Counted from the stretch's first letter, positions 7,526 to 17,244 are shown. The stretch is DNA of 64,000 nucleotides from DASVCN01 sp040905665 (GCA_040905665.1 JBBDRD010000002.1:1-64000), one strand, 5' to 3'. Notes: a model not told the origin generated them from the sequence alone. Made by a program: numbers and translations.

Positions 7526-9352
7526 TCACCGGCTAGCTTGAGGCTGCGCCTCAGGTGGCGTCAGCCAGCGCCGCACCAGTCCCACGAGTAGCCGTGCGAT
7601 CGGCACCAGCACGAGACCGATCACCAGCCCCAGGCCGAGTGCGATGAGGGTTCGCTGCAACGAGATCAGCACCGGGGTGTGGTAATGGCTAAAGGAGTTG
7701 AGGATGCTTGCTTGGGCAATGACTCCACCGGTAAGTAGCGCGGCGCGCATCCAACCCGGCCAACCGGCGCCAGTTAGTCCCAAGACCGCCATGGGATGAC
7801 CGAGCAGCTCCTTGAAGCGCGGCCGCACGAACATCTCGGCAAGCCACGACCTGAAGGCGAGCTCCGCTTCCGAGGCGCCGATGAGCGGGAAGTTGCCTCG
7901 CCTCAGGAACACCAGACCAAGGGCAGCCAGGCCCAGCATCACCACGGCCACGTCGCCAAGCCGCACCTTGTGGCTCCACAGGTCGCGAACCCAAGAGGCC
8001 GGTGGGCGGTAGCGCAGCGCGTAGTGGAACAAAAACAGCGCGGGCGGCACCACCAGCGTTGCGGCTACTCCTCTGAAAGGGGAGATCGCCGTCATGGCCG
8101 CCTGGTCGCTTCCCACAGCGATCAGCAGCATGGCCCCGGCGAGGCTAATGAGGGTGGCGACGCTAAGCGAGACTAGCCGTTCACGCAGGTGGGCATAGCC
8201 GATGACAGGGAATACCAGCGCCGCCACCAGGGCGAGGGCGTCCCAGTCGATTCCCCCGGCAAATATGCCGAGGGTGAGCAGGGCAAGTGAGACCAGCGCC
8301 CCCCAGGGGGCGGGATAGGCGAGAGCCAAAAGGGCCAGGCCCGCCAACACCCCGACGCCGCTAAGGGCCCGCAGCAGCGGATCGGTTCGGAATTCGATTT
8401 CTAGGGTCCTCAAAGGCGCGACCTCGAAGCCCTCACGCTCCAACGCCGTGCGCAGGCCGCTCACCAGTGCCTCACTGTTTTCCAGCATGTTGCCCAGCTG
8501 CGACTCCGTGTAGGGGCGCAGGTAGAGCAAACTCACCCCCCTCTCGCTTGCCGCCAGGAGGTACTTGCCTATCAGCTCTCCAGGTTGCAACCGCAAATTG
8601 ATGTAGTCCTGGTTGAAGGAGAGCAGCCGAACTGTGGGCAGTCGGCCCGCCACGAGACTCATTCCGCTCTGCTCGGTCCCCTCGATAATGCCGGTGAGGA
8701 AGCCCTGCGACTGTGCCACCGTTTCCGACAGCATGTCGGGGTGCCCCGCCACCTCGAGTCCGGCGTGTACCAGGTAGTGCGCCTCCCGAGGGAACTCCAG
8801 TGAGGTCATCAGGGGATGGTTGCGAGGTCGATAGGCGATATCGAAACCCGCCTGAGCATAGCGCTGAATTCGCTCCAGGTCTGGGCCGGCCGGCAGGGTC
8901 GAGAAAACGTCACCCGGAAAGGCGTACCAGCTGCGCCCCGCCCAGTCGAACTCCTGCGCCACCGGTCGGCTATTTCTCAGAGCCGAATCGAGGGCACCAG
9001 GCCAAAGTTCACTCATCACTGTCGAGCCACCGGGAAGTTCGGGCGGTTCGCCGCCTGCGGCCGCCACCGCCGCCTGGAGTTCGTAGCCCGGCATCGCAAT
9101 AATCTTGCCGGCCGCCGCCAGCGTTTCGGGAGTCTCCTCGTAAACCGCGATTCCCTCGAGCCCAAGATCCTGATAGCGCAGAGCGAGCTCGAAGGGGGGC
9201 AGTCCGAGCTTGTCGGCCTGTTCAAAGAGCGCCTGCTCGTCCATGACCATCGTCACTGTTCGGCCGCCGCCTTCGGCTGCGACGCGGCGCACCACCAGGA
9301 TCGAGGCCGGGACGAGGGACAAGACCACCAGGAGCCAGAGCAGCCGTTTCAC
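7526..9352 (-). CDS. DUF5693 family polytopic membrane protein
   Basis: 608 residues starting at GTG 9350-9352. An N-terminal membrane segment (LLWLLVVLSLVPASILVV) is followed by a soluble domain of about 300 residues, then eight or so hydrophobic segments between roughly 320 and 600. This is the arrangement of DUF5693 proteins found next to csaB. The function is unknown. A role in moving or assembling the pyruvylated envelope polymer is inferred from the neighbour only. It is probably co-transcribed with csaB. Confidence 0.8.
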   Translation of the reverse strand: MKRLLWLLVVLSLVPASILVVRRVAAEGGGRTVTMVMDEQALFEQADKLGLPPFELALRYQDLGLEGIAVYEETPETLAAAGKIIAMPGYELQAAVAAAGGEPPELPGGSTVMSELWPGALDSALRNSRPVAQEFDWAGRSWYAFPGDVFSTLPAGPDLERIQRYAQAGFDIAYRPRNHPLMTSLEFPREAHYLVHAGLEVAGHPDMLSETVAQSQGFLTGIIEGTEQSGMSLVAGRLPTVRLLSFNQDYINLRLQPGELIGKYLLAASERGVSLLYLRPYTESQLGNMLENSEALVSGLRTALEREGFEVAPLRTLEIEFRTDPLLRALSGVGVLAGLALLALAYPAPWGALVSLALLTLGIFAGGIDWDALALVAALVFPVIGYAHLRERLVSLSVATLISLAGAMLLIAVGSDQAAMTAISPFRGVAATLVVPPALFLFHYALRYRPPASWVRDLWSHKVRLGDVAVVMLGLAALGLVFLRRGNFPLIGASEAELAFRSWLAEMFVRPRFKELLGHPMAVLGLTGAGWPGWMRAALLTGGVIAQASILNSFSHYHTPVLISLQRTLIALGLGLVIGLVLVPIARLLVGLVRRWLTPPEAQPQASR

Positions 9353-9472
9353 GAGTGAGCGTCCCCTAGCGTCATTAAGTGCCGCTCGTCGTTCATCCGC
9401 CCGACCTCGGCCGGCCGGAGGGCCGTGGCGGAAGGGATCGGCTATTCGAGAGTTCCGGGCGAATCGCGGCGC

Positions 9473-11131
9473 TCAAACCTCAGCCTTTTGTCCAACGTCG
9501 CTATGGCGCCGATTCACCGCGGCCGCGATGAAGCCGCGGAATGGCGGACTAGGCCGAAGCAGGCGAGAGTTGAATTCGGGATGGGACTGCAGCCCCGCGA
9601 AGAACGGTTGGCCGAGGAGTTCTATCGCCTCCACCAGCCCTTCTCCACGGCCCTCCATCCCTGGGGTGACTCCCGATACCGTCAAGCCCGCCTGCTGCAA
9701 GCGCTGCACATACTTGGGATTCACCTCGTAGCGATGCCGATGGCGCTCGCTAACCGTGTTCCCGGCGGCGCCATCGGCCTGGTAAAGCAGCTGGAGGAGG
9801 GAACCTTCGGTCAGTTTCATGGGCCACGACCCCAAACGCATGGTGCCGCCAACGTCCTCCACTTCGAGCTGCTCGGGCATGAGGTCGATAACCGGATGTG
9901 GAGTGTTGGGGTCGAACTCGGTGGAGTTTGCCCCCTCGAGGCCGGCAATATGCCTGGCGAACTCGATTACCGCGACCTGCATTCCCAGACAGATGCCCAG
10001 GTAGGGAACTCGGTTTTCCCGGGCAAATTGCGCCGCTCGCACCTTGCCTTCGATTCCCCGTACCCCAAACCCTCCGGGCACGAGGATCCCATCGAACAGA
10101 TCGAGTTGCTCGAGACCACCTTCGTCTAGATCCTCGGCGTTCACCCACTCGATATCGACCTGCGCGCTGTTGGCGATTCCTGCGTGCCGGAGCGCCTCGA
10201 GCAGGCTCAAATAGGCGTCGGGCATCGCCACGTATTTGCCCACGATACCGATGGTCACTCGGTGGCTGGGCTCGCGCAGGACCCGAACCGCTTCGCTCCA
10301 GGCCCTCAGCTCGGGACTTACCTTTTCGAGGTGCAGGTGACGTTCCAGAAATCGGCCCATCCCTTGCTGCTCGAAGATCTCGGGCACCGCATAGACGAAG
10401 TCGGCATCAAAGGAGTTGAAGACGTCGCGCGTCTCCACGTTGGTGAAAAGGGCGATCTTTCTCCGCGCCTCCTCGGGTACCGGACTCTTGGAACGAAGGA
10501 CGATCCCGTCGGGCTGAACTCCCACTCCACGCAAGGTCGCCACCGAGTGTTGAGTGGGCTTCGTCTTGTATTCCTCGGAGGTGCCGAGGTACGGGAGCAA
10601 CGTAACGTGCAGGTAGACGGTGTTCTCGCGGCCGATTTCGAAGCGCAGCTGACGGATCGCTTCGAGAAAGGGGAGCGATTCGATGTCGCCAACCGTACCG
10701 CCGACCTCGACCAAGACCAGCTGAGCGTTTGCCGTCTTGCCGGCGGCGAGAATTCGAGTCTTGATCTCATCGGTGACGTGCGGGATGACCTGTACCGTCT
10801 GCGAAAGGTACGCTCCTCGCCGCTCCTTTTCTATGACCGCCTGATAAACCTGGCCGGTGGTTATGTTGTTCTCACGTGAAAGATCGATGTCGAGAAAGCG
10901 CTCGTAGGTTCCTATATCGAGATCGGTCTCGGCTCCGTCGTTGGTAACGAATACTTCACCGTGCTCGTAGGGACGCATCGTGCCGGCGTCGACGTTGATA
11001 TAGGGATCGATCTTCACGGCCGTTACGCGATAGCCTCGCGCTCGCAGCAACGCACCGATGCTCGACGTGGCGATTCCCTTGCCCAGTGACGAAACCACGC
11101 CGCCGGTAACGAAGATGTACTTGGTATCCAT
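9473..11131 (-). CDS. pyrG: CTP synthase
   Basis: 552 residues from the ATG at 11129-11131, which has GGAGAAGGTGAG upstream. The synthetase domain opens with YIFVTGGVVSSLGKGI and includes KIDPYINVDAGTM. The glutaminase domain carries GGFGVRG and the nucleophile motif YLGICLGMQ, with the RHRHRYEVNP and SHPEFNSR segments near the end. The enzyme makes CTP from UTP, ATP and glutamine. All catalytic signatures are present, and the length is normal. It appears to be a single-gene unit. A long ORF on the opposite strand (9425-10129) is an antisense shadow. Confidence 0.97.
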   Translation of the reverse strand: MDTKYIFVTGGVVSSLGKGIATSSIGALLRARGYRVTAVKIDPYINVDAGTMRPYEHGEVFVTNDGAETDLDIGTYERFLDIDLSRENNITTGQVYQAVIEKERRGAYLSQTVQVIPHVTDEIKTRILAAGKTANAQLVLVEVGGTVGDIESLPFLEAIRQLRFEIGRENTVYLHVTLLPYLGTSEEYKTKPTQHSVATLRGVGVQPDGIVLRSKSPVPEEARRKIALFTNVETRDVFNSFDADFVYAVPEIFEQQGMGRFLERHLHLEKVSPELRAWSEAVRVLREPSHRVTIGIVGKYVAMPDAYLSLLEALRHAGIANSAQVDIEWVNAEDLDEGGLEQLDLFDGILVPGGFGVRGIEGKVRAAQFARENRVPYLGICLGMQVAVIEFARHIAGLEGANSTEFDPNTPHPVIDLMPEQLEVEDVGGTMRLGSWPMKLTEGSLLQLLYQADGAAGNTVSERHRHRYEVNPKYVQRLQQAGLTVSGVTPGMEGRGEGLVEAIELLGQPFFAGLQSHPEFNSRLLRPSPPFRGFIAAAVNRRHSDVGQKAEV

Positions 11132-11219
11132 CAGCTCACCTTCTCCGGGGCTCAATGCTACCACTAGGGCTGCCCAGCAACGTTCCCGAGGTGTCCTGCT
11201 CATTGCCTAAGAGCCTGCT

Positions 11220-11245
11220 TTGTCGTGCTTGCGCTTGCACGACAA
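11220..11245. other. Perfect 9-bp inverted repeat between pyrG and the phosphodiesterase gene
   Basis: TTGTCGTGC, an 8-nt loop, then GCACGACAA. It lies in the 311-nt divergent gap 11132-11442, 89 nt upstream of the pyrG start codon. No T-run follows, so an operator or leader hairpin is more likely than a terminator. Nothing else in this gap could be assigned. Confidence 0.6.
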
Positions 11246-11442
11246 GACAATCCTCAACGGGAATTCAACGGAGGCTGGTTATAGTTCGGCTAAAGATCAT
11301 CTGTTCGCACCCCAACGGCAGCTTTTCGAGTTTGACGGCAAGGGCTTACGAGCCAATCCGTGCGGGGGGAGGTCGGCTTCTACGTCAATTCCAACATTTT
11401 CGATCTGTACTCCTCCCACTCGACGAGCTGACCACGGAAACC

Positions 11443-14313
11443 ATGCCTGAAGATCAGGTTCTCGTGCCCTTACGCGTGCTGATCCTCGAGGACAACGAAG
11501 ACGACACCCACCTGCTGCTCCGGTCGTTGCGGCAGAACGGTTTCGAGGTAGACCCAGTGGTGGCGAACGATGAGAGCAAATATCGCGCCGCCATCTACGA
11601 GGACCTGGACCTGATCCTCGCCGACTTCTCGCTACCGGGTTTCGACGCTCCGCGAGCCCTTGAAATCCTGAACGACAGCGCGCTGGACGTACCCTTCATC
11701 GTGGTGACGGGTACGGTCGAAGAGGACGAGGTGGTCAAGTGCATGCGCTTGGGGGCGGCCGACTACCTGCTCAAGGACCGGCTGGTGCGCCTGGGGGAAG
11801 CGGTGTCGCACGCTTTGACCGCACGCAAGATGCGTGGGGAGAGTCGCCGGGCCGAGGTGGAACTCGCCGAAGCAAGGGAGCAGGCGCAGAAAGACTACGA
11901 CATGCTGTTAGGGCGTCTCGAGGCCCTGGCCCAACGGGTGGGGCTTGCTCGTAATTCGGCGAGCATCTACCGGGCTCTTTTTGACTTCTGCATCGAGCAG
12001 ACGGCGACCGACGGCATCTTCGTCGCGCGCTACGACGAAGACAGCGAGTTACGCACCTGTGTTTTCTCAATGAACCTGGCAAACGGAAAATACGAGGAGC
12101 ACGACGTATCTCGGCTCCCGCCATTGCCGCTCACCGACAGCCCCCAGAGCCGGGCGGTAATTGCCGGCGAAGTACTGATTACCCACGAGTTGCCCGAGGT
12201 TCTGAAGGTCGTCCCCTCCTACGATGTGGGCGGTGATGAAGACGACGAACTCGAGCCGTTATCATCGGCCGCCGTGCCACTACGGGTACTGGGGCGGATA
12301 ATCGGCGTCTTCGAAGTGCAGAGCACCAAGCCGAGAGCCTTTCGCGAAGCGGATGTGGTCGCCTTGACGACAGCGGCGAACTACGCCGCCATCGCCCTCG
12401 AGAATGTGGGCCTGCTGGCCCGCGAACGGGAGCTTAGGCTGGCCGCCGAGGACACCGAACGCCGCTACCGCGAACTGGTGGAGCAGGCTTCTGATGCGAT
12501 CATCGTCTTCGACGGCCGGGGAGCTCTGCTTCATGCCAATTCGACGGCCTTCCGAATGGCCGGCATAGCGGGGAAGCCGCCCCAGGAAATCAATGTTCGT
12601 GACTGGATGTCGCCGGAGGATTTGGCCGAGCACCCGCTGCGCTACGGCAACCTCGAGGTAGGCGCCACGCTGCTCAGCGAACGACGGTTCCGACGCCCGG
12701 ACGGCAGCGACCTACCGGTGGAAATCAACACCAAGAGACTCTCGGAGGATACCTATCAGGCGATCGTCCGCGACGTGTCGGAGCGGAAGTTGGTCGAGGA
12801 AGCCCTCCTGAACGAAAAGAACTTCTCCGACACCGTTATCAACAGCCTCCCCGGGATCTTCTATCTGGTTGATGAGGACTTCGGGCTCGTGCGGTGGAAC
12901 GCCAACCTCACAGCCGTGACCGGCTACGACGATGCCGCGGTCGAGGACCTGTCGCCGCTCGAATTCTTCGCAGCGGAGCAGCGCGAATATCTGGCCAAGT
13001 ACATGAGGTTGGTACTGAACCGTGGTACCGGCAGCGTCCAGGCCAACTTGCTGACTAAGGAGGGCAAATCCGTTCCCTACGCGTTTTCGGCAGTTTGCCT
13101 GAAGATGGACGGTCGGAAGTTCGTGGCGGGCACCGGACAAGACGTAAGCAGGCAGCAGGAGGCCGAGGAGCGCGAGCGGAAGCTAAACCTGGAGCTGGAG
13201 AACAGGCTTGCGCGGCTCTCGGCTCTACACGAGATAGACATGGCGATTACCGGAAGCGTTGACCTCCGGCTCACGCTCAACGTGGTGCTTGACAAGGTAG
13301 TGCGGGAGCTGAGCATCGACGCCGGAAGTATCTGGATCTTCGAGAAACCGAATCAGGCGTTCCGCTGCGTCGTTACCAGAGGGCTGCCCGAGACCGCCGG
13401 CCGGCGGCCAGAGGTCCGTTTGGGCAAGGGGCCATTGGGACGCTGCGGACTCGAGCGAACGGTGATGCGCCTGGGCAACGGCGAAATCGCCGAGAACAAT
13501 CTCCTGCTGAATGGATCCCGGGAGTTCACCGACTATCTCGCCCTACCGCTAATCTCCAAGGGTCAGCTTCAGGGGGTGCTGGAGGTTTTCAATACCGCCG
13601 AGCAGAGTCTCGACGACGACCGGTTGGAGTTCCTCGAGGCACTCGGGCTCCAGACGGCCATCGCGATCGACAATGTGACGATGTTTCAGGACCTGGAGCG
13701 CTCAACAGTCGATCTCACCCTCGCTTACGACGCCACGATCGAGGGCTGGGCGCGGGCTCTCGACATGCGCGACCACGAAACCGAGGGACATAGTCGACGT
13801 GTCACCGAGCTCACCCTCCTTCTGGCCCGCCAGATGGGCGTAGAGGGGGACGACCTGGCGCATTTCCGACGAGGCGCCCTCCTGCATGACATAGGTAAAC
13901 TTGGTGTTCCCGACGCCATTCTCACAAAGCCGGGGCCGCTCACGGAGGACGAGCGCAACGTAATGCAGCGGCACGCGCACCGAGGCTACGAGTTACTCGC
14001 CCCTATCACCTTCCTGCGGCCTGCCATCGAAATCCCCTACTGCCATCACGAGGCCTGGGACGGTAGCGGCTACCCGCGTGGCTTGAGCGGCGAGGAGATC
14101 CCGTTAGCGGCGCGCATCTTCGCGGTCGCCGATGTCTTCGACGCGCTCACTTCGGACCGGCCGTACCGGCGAGCGTGGCCCAGGGCGAAGGCTCTCGATT
14201 ATCTTCGCGAGCGTTCCGGAATTCAGTTCGACGCGCAGGTGATCAGGGCGTTTCTCGAACTCGACTTACCGGCCGAGGAAAACACCGGTAAGGACGGCAT
14301 CGCTCCCGAGTGA
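11443..14313 (+). CDS. Receiver-GAF-PAS-PAS-GAF-HD-GYP cyclic-di-GMP phosphodiesterase
   Basis: 956 residues from the ATG at 11443. The frame is open further upstream, but that stretch is not receiver-like. Domain order: receiver 1-125 (acidic LEDNEDD, phospho-acceptor D61, K111); GAF about 165-320; PAS about 345-440 starting RYRELVEQASDAIIVFDGRG; PAS about 455-560; GAF about 590-740; HD-GYP about 760-945. The HD-GYP core is complete: HDIGK near residue 815, HHEAWDGSGYPRGL near 868. These enzymes hydrolyse c-di-GMP. There is no transmembrane segment, so it senses cytoplasmic cues and phosphorylation. The cognate kinase is not adjacent. Confidence 0.9.
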   Translation: MPEDQVLVPLRVLILEDNEDDTHLLLRSLRQNGFEVDPVVANDESKYRAAIYEDLDLILADFSLPGFDAPRALEILNDSALDVPFIVVTGTVEEDEVVKCMRLGAADYLLKDRLVRLGEAVSHALTARKMRGESRRAEVELAEAREQAQKDYDMLLGRLEALAQRVGLARNSASIYRALFDFCIEQTATDGIFVARYDEDSELRTCVFSMNLANGKYEEHDVSRLPPLPLTDSPQSRAVIAGEVLITHELPEVLKVVPSYDVGGDEDDELEPLSSAAVPLRVLGRIIGVFEVQSTKPRAFREADVVALTTAANYAAIALENVGLLARERELRLAAEDTERRYRELVEQASDAIIVFDGRGALLHANSTAFRMAGIAGKPPQEINVRDWMSPEDLAEHPLRYGNLEVGATLLSERRFRRPDGSDLPVEINTKRLSEDTYQAIVRDVSERKLVEEALLNEKNFSDTVINSLPGIFYLVDEDFGLVRWNANLTAVTGYDDAAVEDLSPLEFFAAEQREYLAKYMRLVLNRGTGSVQANLLTKEGKSVPYAFSAVCLKMDGRKFVAGTGQDVSRQQEAEERERKLNLELENRLARLSALHEIDMAITGSVDLRLTLNVVLDKVVRELSIDAGSIWIFEKPNQAFRCVVTRGLPETAGRRPEVRLGKGPLGRCGLERTVMRLGNGEIAENNLLLNGSREFTDYLALPLISKGQLQGVLEVFNTAEQSLDDDRLEFLEALGLQTAIAIDNVTMFQDLERSTVDLTLAYDATIEGWARALDMRDHETEGHSRRVTELTLLLARQMGVEGDDLAHFRRGALLHDIGKLGVPDAILTKPGPLTEDERNVMQRHAHRGYELLAPITFLRPAIEIPYCHHEAWDGSGYPRGLSGEEIPLAARIFAVADVFDALTSDRPYRRAWPRAKALDYLRERSGIQFDAQVIRAFLELDLPAEENTGKDGIAPE

Positions 14314-14455
14314 TCAGCAACAGGGCGGATGCGTAAGCGTGTGAGGGACCATGTTACATTCCAGCAATGATTTTCCCCTTCCCTCTCCCAGCCCAATGCG
14401 ACCGGGCCCGTTGCGGCTTAGCCGAGGCCGGCTCAGCGGCAAACGGAGCGCCCGG

Positions 14456-15070
14456 ATGAACCGGCGCGGATTACTTTTCGTGATGACCGGCGCCTCGGGC
14501 GTGGGCAAGGACACCATCCGCAAGGCCACGTTACCGACCATCGACGACCTCTTCTACTCGGTGTCGGCTACCACCCGGCCGCAACGGCCAGGGGAAATTC
14601 ATGGCAGTCAATACTACTTTTACGACCGCAACGAGTTCGAGCGGATGCTCGCCCAGGACGATTTGCTCGAGTACGCCGAATACGTGGGCGACTATTACGG
14701 AACGCCGGCCGGTCCAGTCCGTGAAAACCTCGAAAATGGCCGAGACGTCCTCTTGGAGCTCGAACTCGTGGGCGCCAGGCAGGTCAAACACCGAATGGCC
14801 GAGGCGATAATGGTGTTTATCGCCCCGCCCTCGCTCGTCGAGCTCGAGCGCCGGCTCAGGGGCCGGGGAACCGATAGCGAGGAGAAGATCCAGAAGCGGC
14901 TCACACGAGCGCGCGAGGAGATCAAGGCGGTACGCGAGTTCAACTACGTGGTGGTAAACGATCGCATGGAGGAGGCCTCTGCCACCTTCGCCGCGATCAT
15001 CCGTGCCGAGCGCTCTCGAGCTAAGCACCTGGGCAGCGAGGATGTTGCCGCTTTCCTGCGCGAGGAGTAG
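14456..15070 (+). CDS. gmk: Guanylate kinase
   Basis: 204 residues from the ATG at 14456, which restores the usual family length. Earlier in-frame ATGs would add a low-complexity tail. The P-loop TGASGVGKDT is followed by SATTRPQRPGEIHGSQYYF and YAEYVGDYYGTP, the GMP-binding region. It phosphorylates GMP to GDP. It is the first gene of gmk-rpoZ-coaBC, a conserved order in Deinococcota. CGGAG lies about 7 nt upstream. Confidence 0.95.
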   Translation: MNRRGLLFVMTGASGVGKDTIRKATLPTIDDLFYSVSATTRPQRPGEIHGSQYYFYDRNEFERMLAQDDLLEYAEYVGDYYGTPAGPVRENLENGRDVLLELELVGARQVKHRMAEAIMVFIAPPSLVELERRLRGRGTDSEEKIQKRLTRAREEIKAVREFNYVVVNDRMEEASATFAAIIRAERSRAKHLGSEDVAAFLREE

Positions 15071-15102
15071 TGGCTGAGGGGCTTTCTTTCATCGTAGTGG
15101 CC

Positions 15103-15108
15103 TATAAT
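15103..15108 (+). promoter_or_regulatory. Candidate -10 element of rpoZ
   Basis: A perfect TATAAT in the 93-nt gap between gmk and rpoZ, 55 nt before the rpoZ start. No strong -35 is seen at 17 bp. If used, rpoZ and coaBC can be transcribed apart from gmk with a short 5' UTR. Confidence 0.45.
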
Positions 15109-15163
15109 GGCCTGTTGCCAAATGGTGGCTCTCGCACTGACGCAAGAACCGAGGAGGTTCCGC

Positions 15164-15457
15164 ATGGCTCAAGAAGGTTACGACGAACTGATGGCGCTCA
15201 CCGACTCCCGCTACCGCCTGACGATGATCACCGCGCGGCGCGCCGCCCAGCTAAAGACCGGAATCCCCAATCTTTTGACGGCGGATGAGAAGCCGGACAC
15301 CACGAACACCGTAACGATCGCGATGAAGGAGCTCGAACTCGGCAAGCCGGTACGTTGGGGCGACGAACTGCCCAGCATGGAGGAGCTCAACCGGACATCC
15401 GACCCGGGAAACCGTTCCGAACGGCCGGAGTACACCCTAATGGGGGAGCGGGAGTAG
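15164..15457 (+). CDS. rpoZ: RNA polymerase omega subunit
   Basis: 97 residues from the ATG at 15164, with GAGGAGG eight nt upstream. An upstream in-frame ATG at 15107 lacks a ribosome site. The segment DSRYRLTMITARRAAQLK matches the omega core that cradles the beta-prime C-terminus. The C-terminal tail is longer and charged. Omega helps assemble RNA polymerase and, in many bacteria, contributes to ppGpp response. Its place after gmk is conserved widely. Confidence 0.93.
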   Translation: MAQEGYDELMALTDSRYRLTMITARRAAQLKTGIPNLLTADEKPDTTNTVTIAMKELELGKPVRWGDELPSMEELNRTSDPGNRSERPEYTLMGERE

Positions 15458-15524
15458 GCACACGGGCCGACCGCCGAAAACACTACGGACGACCACGCCG
15501 CTTGGCTCCCGCGCCCTGAAGATA

Positions 15525-16709
15525 GTGGTGGCGGCCACGGGTGGGGCGGCCGCTGTGAAGACACCCTTCGTGCTGCGCCGATTGCGCGAGGCTGGGCACG
15601 AGGTGCGCGCCGCCGCCACCGATGATGCCTACCGCTTCGTGACGCCTCTTTCGCTGTCATTGGCAGCTGGGGGCGAGGTGCTCGACAGGGAGAGCTGGTT
15701 CGAGACGCACGGCCGTGCGCTTCACCTGGAGTGGGCCGCTTGGGCCGACCTGCTGCTAGTGGCGCCGGCAACAGCCGACGCCTTGGCCTCGGCGGCACAC
15801 GGCCATGGGCACGATGTCGTGTCGGCGCTGGTACTCGCCGGCCCAGGATGCGTCGCCTGGGCGCCGGCGATGAACGGGGAGATGTGGGCGAACCGCGCGG
15901 TACAGCGCAATGTCGAGCAATTGCTGGGCGACGGCCACGCCATACTCGGCCCCGCCCAGGGGGGCATGGCAGCCCTGAGCGAAAGCGGCGGGCCGGGACG
16001 GATGCTCGAACCCGAGGAGTTGGTAGAACGGCTCCCCGAACTATTCCTTGCCCGCGATTTCGAGGAACGCACAATTCTGGTGTCGGCGGGCCCCACGCGC
16101 GAGTACCTCGATCCGGTTCGTTTTCTGAGCAATCCGTCGAGTGGCCGCATGGGCTATGCGGTGGCCGCAGCCGCGAAAGCGCGTGGAGCGCGAGTGGAGC
16201 TAGTTAGCGGGCCCACCACGTTGCCGGCGCCCGCCGGGGTGGAAGTGGTGCCGGTGACAACTGCTCAAGAGATGTACGACGCCATACGCGAGCGTTTCGC
16301 AGGCTGCGACGCACTGGTGATGACCGCCGCCGTGGCCGATTGGCGTTCGGCCAATCCATCGGGGCGCAAGGAGCCGAAGTCGGGCGAGCGACTTACGTTG
16401 GAACTCGCCCGTACGCCCGACATCCTTGAATCGTTGGCGGCCCACAAGGGGCGTCAGGTCGTCGTCGGGTTCGCCATGGAAACCGAGGAGGGCGTTGCGC
16501 GCGCCGTGGAGAAAGCGCGCCGCAAGAAACTCGATTTCATCTGCCTGAACTACCCTACCCGCGAGGGAAGCGCCTTTGGCGGTGAAGAGAACGAGATAAC
16601 CGTGGTGACGCCCGCCGGCTCCACCGAACCGCTGCCTCGCATGCCAAAGCGGGAGCTTGCCCACATCATCCTCGACCGCGTTGCCGGGCTCCTTTCCGAC
16701 CCGTCATAA
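15525..16709 (+). CDS. coaBC: Bifunctional phosphopantothenoylcysteine decarboxylase/ligase; catalytic Cys not seen
   Basis: 394 residues from GTG 15525. The protein resembles LKIVVAATGGAAAVKTP, so the real start may be a CTG at 15516. CoaC half: flavin site ATGGAAA, active histidine in ALHLEWAAWADL, APATADALAS, and PAMNGEMW. The substrate clamp, normally ACGxxGxGRM with the proton-donor cysteine, reads AALSESGGPGRM here, without Cys. CoaB half: VSAGPTREYLDPVRFLSNPSSGRMG and TAAVADW are intact. The pair converts phosphopantothenate and cysteine to phosphopantetheine for coenzyme A. It follows rpoZ in the expected order. Confidence 0.9.
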   Translation: MVAATGGAAAVKTPFVLRRLREAGHEVRAAATDDAYRFVTPLSLSLAAGGEVLDRESWFETHGRALHLEWAAWADLLLVAPATADALASAAHGHGHDVVSALVLAGPGCVAWAPAMNGEMWANRAVQRNVEQLLGDGHAILGPAQGGMAALSESGGPGRMLEPEELVERLPELFLARDFEERTILVSAGPTREYLDPVRFLSNPSSGRMGYAVAAAAKARGARVELVSGPTTLPAPAGVEVVPVTTAQEMYDAIRERFAGCDALVMTAAVADWRSANPSGRKEPKSGERLTLELARTPDILESLAAHKGRQVVVGFAMETEEGVARAVEKARRKKLDFICLNYPTREGSAFGGEENEITVVTPAGSTEPLPRMPKRELAHIILDRVAGLLSDPS

Positions 16710-16728
16710 ACCGAGAAGTATTAGGTAA

Positions 16729-16744
16729 TGCATTATGTATTGCA
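16729..16744. promoter_or_regulatory. Candidate ARG box in front of argR
   Basis: TGCATTATGTATTGCA is an imperfect 16-bp palindrome (12 of 16 positions symmetric) in an AT-rich stretch 41 nt before argR. A second half-site TGCAGTATGCA partly overlaps at 16741-16751. ArgR binds AT-rich palindromes of about 18 bp and usually represses itself. Confidence 0.4.
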
Positions 16745-16785
16745 GTATGCAGCGGCGTCCTAGATGAGGTGTATCTTGAATAAAT

Positions 16786-17244
16786 ATGCCGAGCAAAGAG
16801 TACCGTCAGAGGCTAATCGAGGAGCTGGTCGAGAACGAGTTCATCTCGACTCAGGCTGAAATTGCCGAGCACCTTGGCCGCCGCGGGATCAAGGTCACTC
16901 AGGCGACCATCAGTCGCGATGTAAACGAACTACGTCTCGTTCGACTCCCTGCCGGCAACGGGCAACATCGCTACCGGTCCACGCCGCTCGCCGCGCAGGA
17001 GGACGTCCTGGGTGAGTTGAGCCAACGGTTCAGGCTGTTCGTGCGCGACCTCGACCGTGGCGAAAACTCAATCGTCATCAACACCGACGAGGGCCACGCC
17101 AGCGGAATAGCCTATGTGATAGACAAGCTGGACCGCGACGAGATCGTGGGCACGCTGGCGGGGCAGAACACCATACTGGTGATAGCCCGCTCGGCCGCAG
17201 GTGCTCAGACCATACTCGAGGAGTTCGAGGGACTATTCGAGTAA
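16786..17244 (+). CDS. argR: Arginine repressor ArgR
   Basis: 152 residues. The winged-helix N-terminus contains the family signature QATISRDVNELRLVR. The C-terminal hexamer and arginine-binding domain contains GTLAGQNTILVI, where most members have GTIAGDDTI. ArgR represses arginine biosynthesis genes when arginine is high. The ATG lies 8 nt after TATCTT (16772-16777), a likely leaderless start. A candidate operator sits just upstream. The position after coaBC is conserved in Deinococcota. Confidence 0.93.
   Translation: MPSKEYRQRLIEELVENEFISTQAEIAEHLGRRGIKVTQATISRDVNELRLVRLPAGNGQHRYRSTPLAAQEDVLGELSQRFRLFVRDLDRGENSIVINTDEGHASGIAYVIDKLDRDEIVGTLAGQNTILVIARSAAGAQTILEEFEGLFE

Noticed and set aside
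9425..10129. 234-codon plus-strand ORF opposite pyrG
   Set aside because: It is antisense to conserved glutaminase codons of CTP synthase and has no ribosome site or family pattern.
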